Of a DNA stretch of 10,547 bases, positions 1 through 5,650 are shown one piece after another. The translations under genes and the position numbers were made by a program. Position 1 is the stretch's first letter. Every line of letters begins with the position of its first letter. The stretch covers positions 1 to 10,547 of the forward strand of contig JAZNKJ010000046.1 in the NCBI GenBank assembly GCA_045578465.1, in the 5' to 3' direction. This stretch comes from SIG454 sp045578465 (GTDB lineage: Bacteria > Bacillota > Clostridia > Monoglobales > Monoglobaceae). A model generated the notes under the pieces. It was not told where the DNA came from and made no database searches. It saw nothing but the letters and a program-made list of their open reading frames with translations.

Positions 1-22
1 TTCAAAGAAAAAGTCCGGCTTA

Positions 23-299
23 CGGCGGTACTCCTTAGGGATGAATCGCCCAAAAAACACGATTTCGGCACATAACTGTGTTAAAAATCCTCACAATCCG
101 TCAAGGATTCTTCGGATTTTCGCCTTGTTCTGCACTTGAAATCGAGATTTTTGTGGTGCAAAGCAGTTTTGGGTTAGTGATTTTTTGTCTCAGAGAAGTC
201 AAAAAAATGCAGGCATACTGGCGTATGTCTGTATTTTTTTGCGCACTATCAGCGAAAAATAACAAGCCAAAACCGATTTATCACTAAGGAGTACCGCCG
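23..299. repeat. Inverted-repeat-bounded ~277-bp element, unidentified
   Basis: The ends form a perfect 16-bp inverted repeat (23-38 against 284-299). Pairing continues inward to 48 and 274 with one mismatch and one G-T pair, giving about 26 bp in all. Inside are a very strong hairpin (201-240) and a second dyad, TTAGTGAT (174-181) against ATCACTAA (280-287), which competes with the outer arm. The right arm can also fold locally as AGTACC-GCC-GGTACT (290-304). No convincing protein is encoded; the open frames here look incidental. It could be a MITE-like non-autonomous element or a structured RNA transcribed leftward from the promoter at 315-343. No clean target-site duplication is visible at the arm ends. 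The surrounding stretch 1-362 holds no other gene that I can support. Confidence 0.55.
201..240. terminator. Strong symmetric hairpin, possible bidirectional terminator
   Basis: An 18-bp stem (201-218 against 223-240) with a four-base TGGC loop contains two G-T pairs and no mismatch. The stem base is seven A on one side and seven T on the other, so a transcript from either strand would end in a stem followed by a U run. It is the first terminator-like structure downstream of rnfB, about 120 bp past its stop codon, and may end rnf transcription. It may equally be an internal part of the inverted-repeat element at 23-299. Confidence 0.55.
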
Positions 300-314
300 G
301 TACTGCCGAACTTT

Positions 315-343
315 ATTATAGCATACTTTTTGATTAATGTAAA
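315..343 (-). promoter_or_regulatory. Sigma-A-type promoter reading leftward, downstream of rnfB
   Basis: On the minus strand a -35 TTTACA (338-343, five of six consensus bases) is followed by a 17-bp spacer and a perfect -10 TATAAT (315-320). An upstream TGC makes it an extended -10. Transcription would start near 308 and run into the inverted-repeat element. The ten bases ATGCTATAAT are identical to those at the rnf promoter. It could serve a gene beyond the left edge or an RNA made from the element. The match could also be chance in AT-rich sequence, but the overall fit is good. Confidence 0.5.
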
Positions 344-362
344 CCTGAAAAAATATGAAATT

Positions 363-1193
363 TTAAACTCTGACAAATTCGTCAAGAGGTTCCTCATAAG
401 GAACAGTCATAAAAGAAATAACTTTCTGCGGACACTTTTCAGCGCACATGCCGCAATTAGCACATTTTTCAGGGTCGATTTTGGCGAGGTTATTTTCAAT
501 AGTGATTGCCTCCGCCAAACAGTTCTTAGCGCAAATTCCGCATCCGATACAGCCGGTAGAGCAAACGGCACGAACCTTTTTGCCCTTATCCTTTGAACTG
601 CAAGTAACTGCATAGGAAACATCAGCGCGAACAAGCTCAATTATATGCTTAGGACACTCAACTACGCACTGCCCGCAAGCACCACACTTGTCTTTATCAA
701 TAACGGCAACCCCGTTCTGAATGGAGATTGCATCATTTGAGCAAGCCTTTATGCAAGAGCCAAGACCAATACAGCCGTAAGAACAAAGCTTTGGGCCACC
801 ACCAAGCTTCATTGCGCTGTGACAGTCCATTTCTCCGCTGTAAATATATTTGGTTTTTGCGCAGTCCGTTGTTCCGCTGCACATAACACGGGCAACCATA
901 GGAACAACATCGAGGGCGTCAACCCCCATAATCTCTGCAATTTTAGCAGCAACTGCTGAGCCACCAGAGGGACAGCAGTTTGTTTTGGCTTCTCCCTTAA
1001 CGATTGCAGCTGCATAAGCGGCGCAACCTGCATAGCCACAGCCACCGCAGTTTGCCCCAGGGAGAGCCTCTGTTATTTTTGGAATTCTCTCGTCAACCTT
1101 AACGGCAAAGGCCTTTGCGGCAACAGCTAAAAGTACGCCGAAAACCAGCCCCATTCCGCCGATAAGAATGACCGGAAAAAGTATATCCATCAT
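363..1193 (-). CDS. rnfB: Rnf complex subunit RnfB, multi-[4Fe-4S] electron-transfer protein
   Basis: RnfB is the iron-sulfur subunit of the membrane Rnf complex, which passes electrons from reduced ferredoxin to NAD+ while pumping Na+ or H+. The 276-residue protein begins with one membrane helix (about residues 5-27). The RnfB-type Fe-S domain follows, with C49, C52, C57 and C73/C74. Four ferredoxin-type cysteine groups come next: C137/C141/C147/C151, C170/C173/C176/C180, C211/C215/C218/C221/C225 and C244/C247/C250/C254. This is richer than the short proteobacterial RsxB and matches the longer clostridial form. C105, C111 and C124 lie between the domains. It is the last gene of the operon, 64 bp after rnfA. 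The first of two adjacent ATGs is chosen because AGAAAGG lies 12 bases upstream of it. The product ends in an acidic tail, DEFVRV. Confidence 0.96.
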   Translation of the reverse strand: MMDILFPVILIGGMGLVFGVLLAVAAKAFAVKVDERIPKITEALPGANCGGCGYAGCAAYAAAIVKGEAKTNCCPSGGSAVAAKIAEIMGVDALDVVPMVARVMCSGTTDCAKTKYIYSGEMDCHSAMKLGGGPKLCSYGCIGLGSCIKACSNDAISIQNGVAVIDKDKCGACGQCVVECPKHIIELVRADVSYAVTCSSKDKGKKVRAVCSTGCIGCGICAKNCLAEAITIENNLAKIDPEKCANCGMCAEKCPQKVISFMTVPYEEPLDEFVRV

Positions 1194-1226
1194 AGAATTT
1201 CATAGCCTTTCTGCCCAAACAGATTA

Positions 1227-1240
1227 TAAGAAATTTCTTA
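1227..1240. other. Palindrome in the rnfA-rnfB gap
   Basis: TAAGAAATTTCTTA is a perfect 14-bp palindrome in the only sizeable gap of the operon (1194-1257). It could tune relative expression of rnfB or be incidental. It is not followed by a U run, so it is not an intrinsic terminator. Confidence 0.25.
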
Positions 1241-1257
1241 CCTCGGGCGAATAAAAC

Positions 1258-1836
1258 TTAAAATGAAAGCCCCGAAAAGCCCATAAATGCAACGGATAAA
1301 AGTCCGGCAGTTATGAGAGTTATAGGCATTCCTTTAAGAAAATCAGGGATGTTTGAGCTTTCAAGTCTCTCTCTTACACCAGCTAAGAGAATAATAGCAA
1401 GAGTAAAACCAAGACCTGCTGTTGCCCCGTAAACCAAAGACTCGATAAAACCAAGCTTTTTGGTTACATTTAAAAGGGCAACACCCAAAACGGCACAGTT
1501 AGTAGTTATAAGAGGGAGGTAAATTCCCAAAGAATTATATAGGGCAGGTATTGAATTTTTAAGGAACATTTCAACAAACTGCACCAAAACAGCAATAACC
1601 AGAATGAAAGCAATCGTCCTCATATAAGCTATGCCAAGGAGATTTAAAAGAAGATTGACAAAATAGGTAAGCCCTGACGCGCATGCCATAACGAAGACAA
1701 CCGCAAGGCCCATTCCTGTTGCAGTTTCAACCTTTTTTGAAACACCGAGGAAAGGACAAATGCCCATAAACTGTACCAAAACAAAATTTTCGATTAAGAT
1801 AGCACCGATTGAAAGGGTTAAAAGATTAGAAAGCAT
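1258..1836 (-). CDS. rnfA: Rnf complex membrane subunit RnfA
   Basis: RnfA is one of two homologous integral membrane subunits (with RnfE) at the core of the ferredoxin:NAD+ oxidoreductase. The protein has 192 residues, the usual family length, and is almost entirely hydrophobic with about six helices. C27 in GICPFLG and C114 in TTNCAVLG match the two conserved half-membrane cysteines. In the related NQR/Rnf complexes these join two from RnfE to hold an intramembrane Fe-S cluster. Further family signatures are LIENFVLVQFMG near the N-terminus and GATAGLGFTLAIILLAGVRERLE near the C-terminal third. The start overlaps rnfE by 11 bp. A full AGGAGG (1845-1850) sits eight bases ahead of the ATG, inside the end of rnfE, which suggests translational coupling. 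Confidence 0.96.
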   Translation of the reverse strand: MLSNLLTLSIGAILIENFVLVQFMGICPFLGVSKKVETATGMGLAVVFVMACASGLTYFVNLLLNLLGIAYMRTIAFILVIAVLVQFVEMFLKNSIPALYNSLGIYLPLITTNCAVLGVALLNVTKKLGFIESLVYGATAGLGFTLAIILLAGVRERLESSNIPDFLKGMPITLITAGLLSVAFMGFSGLSF

Positions 1837-2434
1837 CTTCCTGACCTCCTTTTTTCTTTGCAGAAATAATATTTATAACTGCAAGGATAATGCCTAAGGT
1901 GAAGAATGCACCCGGAGCCATAATCATAATGCTCATTCCGCTTCCGCCAAGGATAGGCAAACCAAAGAGGGAACCTGCACCTAAAAGTTCACGGATAGTT
2001 GCGATAATCATAAGAGCTCCCGTGAAACCAAGCCCCATTCCGCATCCGTCAAGGACAGAAGGGAGGAAGCCGTTTTTAGAAGCGAAAGCCTCTGCTCTTC
2101 CAAGGATAATACAGTTAACAACTATAAGAGGAATATACATTCCAAGTGATTGAGCAAGGGCAGGGAAATATGCGTTCATAAGCATTTCAACAATTGTAAC
2201 GAACCCTGCGATAATAACAATATAACCTGCAATACGAACAGTTTCAGGGATGAATTTTCTAAGTAAAGAAATGAAAATGTTGGAACAGATAAGAACAAAG
2301 GTTGTTGCAAGCCCCATACCCATAGCGTCAATAACGCCTGTTGTAACCGCTAGTGTCGGGCACATTCCCAAAAGAAGAACGAAGGTTGGATTTTCTTTAA
2401 AAAGACCGTTTAAAAAGGTTTCTTTTTTATTCAT
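1826..2434 (-). CDS. rnfE: Rnf complex membrane subunit RnfE
   Basis: RnfE is the second homologous membrane subunit that pairs with RnfA in the Rnf core. From the start preferred here the protein has 202 residues and about six helices, opening with MNKKETFLNGLFKENP, the usual family beginning. C25 in LLGMCPTLAV and C108 in VVNCIILGRAEAF are the conserved cysteines expected to share an Fe-S cluster with RnfA. An earlier in-frame ATG at 2443 would add three residues, but it directly abuts the Shine-Dalgarno AGGAGG (2444-2449). The ATG at 2434 lies nine bases from it and is therefore chosen. With this start the overlap with the rnfG stop is 8 bp, the same as the rnfD/rnfG overlap. Confidence 0.95.
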   Translation of the reverse strand: MNKKETFLNGLFKENPTFVLLLGMCPTLAVTTGVIDAMGMGLATTFVLICSNIFISLLRKFIPETVRIAGYIVIIAGFVTIVEMLMNAYFPALAQSLGMYIPLIVVNCIILGRAEAFASKNGFLPSVLDGCGMGLGFTGALMIIATIRELLGAGSLFGLPILGGSGMSIMIMAPGAFFTLGIILAVINIISAKKKGGQEDAF

Positions 2435-3137
2435 TTCCGTCATCCTCCTTTATAACAGGGGTAGGCTCATCCTTGCGGTTTTCCAAAGCCGCGTCAAGCT
2501 CAGCGTTGCTCTGGTCAACCTTTTCCTCAGTAACCTGTTTGATTTCTTCTGCCGCCGCAGCGGTTTTTTCGGAAGTTGCTTTAATAACTTCAATTGACGC
2601 ATTTACGCAGGCTGTAACAGCCTTTGAAGTGATGGTGGCGCTGCTTATAGCGGAGATTTGCTTATCCCCTTTTGCTTCGCCTTTAACCACCTCTATATTG
2701 TCGCTCTTTCCGATAAACTGGTCTAAAAAGGCAGGCTTTTTTGCATTTGCCCCAAGACCGGGAGTTTCAGAAAAAGGACTTGAAATTATAACCTTGTTTA
2801 CCTTATAAGAGGGGTCAATGCCGACCATAACGCAAACATCCCCGCCATAACCTTTTGAAGAAGTTGCAGTAACAACATATCCTTTAAGGTTTTTGGCTTC
2901 TGCATCCGCATAGCCCACATTGATAGAGTTTATGGTAACGGTTTCGTCTTCAAAGCTTCCCGGGTCAATCTGCTTGAATTCTTTTGCCAACGGAAGAACC
3001 TCTTTTAAAGATTCCTGAAAAGTCTTTTGATTGTTGGCCTCTGTTATTGGTGCTGTAACTTTATAAGCCAAAGCCAAAAACACAGCAGTTACGGAAGTTA
3101 TAATAAACAATCTGAGTGCAACAGTAAATTTACTCAT
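2427..3137 (-). CDS. rnfG: Rnf complex flavoprotein subunit RnfG (covalent FMN)
   Basis: RnfG carries a covalently bound FMN outside the cytoplasmic face and relays electrons within the Rnf complex. The 236-residue protein has one N-terminal membrane helix (about 7-27) and an FMN-binding domain. The flavinylation motif is SSATIT at 165-170, with T170 the expected phosphodiester-linked threonine by comparison with the NqrC/RnfG family (S-G/A-A-T-x-T). PFSETPGLGA (121-130) is another family signature. After about residue 188 there is a ~48-residue tail rich in Glu, Asp, Lys and Ala that ends acidic (EDDGNE). The core family does not need this tail. The start overlaps rnfD by 8 bp, and AAGGAGGT lies eight bases upstream of the ATG. 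Confidence 0.95.
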   Translation of the reverse strand: MSKFTVALRLFIITSVTAVFLALAYKVTAPITEANNQKTFQESLKEVLPLAKEFKQIDPGSFEDETVTINSINVGYADAEAKNLKGYVVTATSSKGYGGDVCVMVGIDPSYKVNKVIISSPFSETPGLGANAKKPAFLDQFIGKSDNIEVVKGEAKGDKQISAISSATITSKAVTACVNASIEVIKATSEKTAAAAEEIKQVTEEKVDQSNAELDAALENRKDEPTPVIKEDDGNE

Positions 3138-4101
3138 TTGCTTTTACCTCCTTAACTTTTCCAAAGACATTTGGTCTTATATATTTGTCAATAAGAGGAG
3201 TTGCAACATTCATAAGAAGGATTGCATAGGTCACGCCTTCGGGGTAACCGCCCCATTTTCTGATAACAAAAGTTATTAAACCACAGCCAACGCCAAAGAG
3301 AATCTGGCCCTTTTTTGTGGTTGGGGTTGTGGTGTAGTCTGTTGCCATAAAGAAAGCGCCAAGCATAACGCCACCCGATAAAATATGGAAAAGACCGTTA
3401 TCTCCGCCTATAATTCCAAGAACAAAAAGAGTTAAAAGGAAAGAAAGGGGAGTGTTTAAAGAAATAACCTTTTTATAAACCAAAAATGCTCCGCCGATTA
3501 AAATGGCAAGGGCAGAGGTTTCGCCCATTGAGCCACCGATATTTCCCAAAAACATCTGCCAGAGAGAAGGAAGATCGCTTCCGCCCTCTTTTAAAATGGC
3601 AAGAGGAGTTGCAGAGGTAAGCACATCCGCGTTAGCGAAAATATGTACCGCCTCACCAGGCTCAACAAAGGTTGTCATTGCTCCTCCCCAGGATGCGAGG
3701 AGAAAAGCACGGGCAGCAAGAGCAGGGTTCATAAAGTTATGACCGATTCCGCCGAAAAATTGCTTAACAATTATAATTGCAAATAATGAACCGATGATTG
3801 CCATATAGAAAGGAAGGGTTACCGGCACATTAAGAGCAAGCAAAAGACCTGTAACTACTGCGCTGAGGTCGGCAATAGTCTGAGGCTTCTTTAAAATCTT
3901 ATTCCACAAATACTCAAACAAAACGCATGAGAAACAGCATACAAAAGCAAGAAGAAGAGCTCTTGCTCCAAAGACGATGGTTCCTGCAATAAGGGATGGG
4001 ATGAGCGCAAGAATGACATATCCCATAACATGGCTTATTGAAGTAGGGGAAATCATATGAGGAGCTTGTGAAACAATAAGTTCATTTTCGTAATTTTTCA
4101 T
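3130..4101 (-). CDS. rnfD: Rnf complex membrane flavoprotein subunit RnfD
   Basis: RnfD is the large integral membrane subunit, related to NqrB, with a covalent FMN and a role in ion transport. The protein has 323 residues, the normal length, and many hydrophobic helices. The flavinylation motif is TSATPLA at 162-168, with T165 the expected acceptor. Other family signatures are GGIGHNFMNPALAAR (117-131), NIGGSMGETSALAIL (187-201) and FMATDYTTTP (251-260). The N-terminal SQAPH is also typical. It begins 12 bp after the rnfC stop with GGAGG correctly placed, and overlaps rnfG at its end. Confidence 0.96.
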   Translation of the reverse strand: MKNYENELIVSQAPHMISPTSISHVMGYVILALIPSLIAGTIVFGARALLLAFVCCFSCVLFEYLWNKILKKPQTIADLSAVVTGLLLALNVPVTLPFYMAIIGSLFAIIIVKQFFGGIGHNFMNPALAARAFLLASWGGAMTTFVEPGEAVHIFANADVLTSATPLAILKEGGSDLPSLWQMFLGNIGGSMGETSALAILIGGAFLVYKKVISLNTPLSFLLTLFVLGIIGGDNGLFHILSGGVMLGAFFMATDYTTTPTTKKGQILFGVGCGLITFVIRKWGGYPEGVTYAILLMNVATPLIDKYIRPNVFGKVKEVKANE

Positions 4102-4113
4102 ATTTTTTCCTCC

Positions 4114-5475
4114 TTAACCCATATTGCGAAGTCTAAGTCTCGCTGTTTTTATGCTCTGTGACGGATTGTTCGCACCGGGGCAAACATAAGAACAGGATCC
4201 GCACTCAATACAAGCGCTTATGTCAAGCTCTTTCATTCTGTCAAAGTCCCCTGCCACAATCGCCTCTTTTAAGAAGAGAGGAGAAAGGCCCATAGGACAA
4301 GCGGAAACACATTTTCCGCAGCGAACGCAGATTCCCTCGTGTCGAAGAAGAGTGCTCCGCTTTGAAAGAGCAACGATACCAGATGAACCCTTAACAACAG
4401 GAACATCAAGATTAGGAACGGCAATACCCATCATAGGTCCACCCATAATAACTTTTTTAGGCTGAGCTTTAAGGCCGCCCAAATATTCAATAACATCTCC
4501 CATTGGAGTTCCGATTCGAACTCTTGCATTGGTTGGGTTTTTGATGCAGTCCCCCGTAACCGTAACAATTCTTGAAATGAGAGGCATTCCGTAAACAACG
4601 GCCCTTGCGATAGCGGCGCAGGTATCAATGTTGTTTACAACGCATCCCACATCCAAAGGAAGCTTGCCAACGGGAACAGTTCGTCCTGTTATTGCATTTA
4701 TAAGATGCTTTTCGCTTCCCTGAGGATACTTGACTTTAAGAGGAACAATCTCAATTTCATAATCGTTTTCCATATGGGCATAGTTGGTTAAAAGCTCAAT
4801 TGCGTCAGCTTTGTTTTCTTCAATGCCGATATAGCCTTTTTTAAGACCGAAAATTTTAAGCATAATTTTAAGGCCTGTTAAAACCTCTTTCGGAGTTTCA
4901 AGCATAGCGCGATGGTCAGATGTAAGACATGGCTCACATTCTGCGCCATTTATGATAACAGTGTCAATGGTCTTTCCCTCAGGAGGAGAAAGCTTAATAT
5001 GAGTTGGGAATGTCGCCCCGCCCATACCAACAATTCCTGCCTCACGGACAATATCAACAAGCTCAGCAGGAGTAAAATCCTTAAAGTTTCTTGGCTCAGC
5101 CTCGAACTCATTCGTATCCTGCTCGTCATTTTCAATAACGATAGAGTTTATCATAAGCCCGAAATGATTCATTCTCTCTTCAATTGCAATAACCTTTCCT
5201 GAAACAGAGGAGTGAACATTTGCGGAAACGAAACCGCTTGCCTCTGCGATTTTTTGCCCTGCCAGGACAGTGTCCCCCACCTTAACGCAAGGAGTTGCAG
5301 GGGCCCCGAGATGCTGAGACATTGGGAAAACAAGAGTCTTCGGAGCGGGAACATCAACGATAGGAAGCTTGTTTGTAAGGTCCTTCATAGCGTCAGGATG
5401 AGCACCGCCCTTAAAGGTCTTTGTCTCTCTTTCGGGGACTAATATTTTAAGATTTGATAAAAAAGGTATGTTCAT
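4114..5475 (-). CDS. rnfC: Rnf complex subunit RnfC, NADH/FMN- and Fe-S-binding
   Basis: RnfC is the peripheral cytoplasmic subunit where NAD+ is reduced. It binds FMN and two [4Fe-4S] clusters. The chosen start gives 453 residues. An N-terminal FKGGAHP region and a biotinyl-like GDTVLAGQKIAE segment (67-79) come first. The nucleotide/FMN-binding stretch GIVGMGGATFPTHIKL (147-162) and NGAECEP (177-183) follow, then YPQGSEKHLI (250-259) and GGPMMG (345-350). The C-terminal ferredoxin motifs are C383/C386/C389/C393 and C422/C425/C428/C432. The frame stays open 66 codons further upstream, but that extension crosses the promoter and looks non-coding. The ATG at 5475 has AAAGGA eight bases before it and begins the conserved MNIPFLSNLK. 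It is the first gene of the operon. Confidence 0.96.
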   Translation of the reverse strand: MNIPFLSNLKILVPERETKTFKGGAHPDAMKDLTNKLPIVDVPAPKTLVFPMSQHLGAPATPCVKVGDTVLAGQKIAEASGFVSANVHSSVSGKVIAIEERMNHFGLMINSIVIENDEQDTNEFEAEPRNFKDFTPAELVDIVREAGIVGMGGATFPTHIKLSPPEGKTIDTVIINGAECEPCLTSDHRAMLETPKEVLTGLKIMLKIFGLKKGYIGIEENKADAIELLTNYAHMENDYEIEIVPLKVKYPQGSEKHLINAITGRTVPVGKLPLDVGCVVNNIDTCAAIARAVVYGMPLISRIVTVTGDCIKNPTNARVRIGTPMGDVIEYLGGLKAQPKKVIMGGPMMGIAVPNLDVPVVKGSSGIVALSKRSTLLRHEGICVRCGKCVSACPMGLSPLFLKEAIVAGDFDRMKELDISACIECGSCSYVCPGANNPSQSIKTARLRLRNMG

Positions 5476-5524
5476 AAAATCAATCCTTTTTCCTTTCAGA
5501 ATTTGCTTAATACCATACACAAAT

Positions 5525-5553
5525 ATTATAGCATAAACCCTGCTCCAATGCAA
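5525..5553 (-). promoter_or_regulatory. rnf operon promoter
   Basis: On the minus strand a perfect -10 TATAAT (5525-5530) has an upstream TGC, making an extended -10. It is preceded by a weak -35 TTGCAT (5548-5553) at a 17-bp spacing. The expected start near 5518 gives a leader of about 43 bases before the rnfC ATG. The strong extended -10 can offset the poor -35. No riboswitch-like structure is apparent in the short leader. Confidence 0.65.
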
Positions 5554-5566
5554 CTTAATTAATTTT

Positions 5567-5591
5567 TTGTCAATTTCCCAAATTTTGACAA
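5567..5591. promoter_or_regulatory. Dyad TTGTCAA-N11-TTGACAA, candidate Spo0A boxes
   Basis: Two perfect 7-bp inverted arms (5567-5573 and 5585-5591) flank 11 bases. The right arm contains the -35 of the spoIIE promoter. Read outward, each arm resembles the Spo0A box TGTCGAA: TGTCAAA on the minus strand matches six of seven, and TGTCAAT on the plus strand five of seven. In Bacillus subtilis, Spo0A boxes near and over the -35 are how Spo0A activates spoIIE and spoIIG. A caveat is that any TTGACA hexamer gives part of this match. The site also lies about 50-73 bases upstream of the rnf start. Confidence 0.5.
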
Positions 5592-5617
5592 TTATCTCTG
5601 AGGATAAAGCATATAAT
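5585..5617 (+). promoter_or_regulatory. spoIIE promoter with 21-bp spacer
   Basis: Perfect TTGACA (5585-5590) and perfect TATAAT (5612-5617) are separated by 21 bp instead of 17. Sigma-A promoters of this unusual kind, with consensus hexamers and 21-22 bp spacing, are the known signature of the Spo0A-activated spoIIE and spoIIG promoters of B. subtilis. The start point would be near 5624, about 27 bases before the spoIIE ATG. Confidence 0.75.
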
Positions 5618-5650
5618 AGTAGGCAAGAACCACGGAAAGAGGGAGAAAAA

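Noticed and set aside
78..287. A 69-codon open frame within the left-edge element
   Set aside because: It spans the strong hairpin and the inverted arm, has no clear Shine-Dalgarno, and its translation follows the repeat structure and no recognisable domain. It is more likely incidental.
19..303. TA target-site duplication around the left-edge element
   Set aside because: TA occurs on both sides, but it is offset by one base from the arm ends, so it is not a convincing duplication.
330..596. Plus-strand open frame overlapping rnfB
   Set aside because: It lies antisense to the conserved ferredoxin motifs of rnfB and is a shadow frame.
5567..5591. Rex (NADH-sensing repressor) operator in the rnf/spoIIE gap
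   Set aside because: The arms look slightly Rex-like, but the N11 gap is far from the short gap of known Rex sites and the arms have TTGTCAA instead of TTGTTAA or TTGTGAA.
5567..5650. Upstream in-frame TTG start adding 28 residues to SpoIIE
   Set aside because: It lies upstream of the -10 at 5612-5617, so the transcript would not contain it. ATG 5651 has a proper ribosome binding site.
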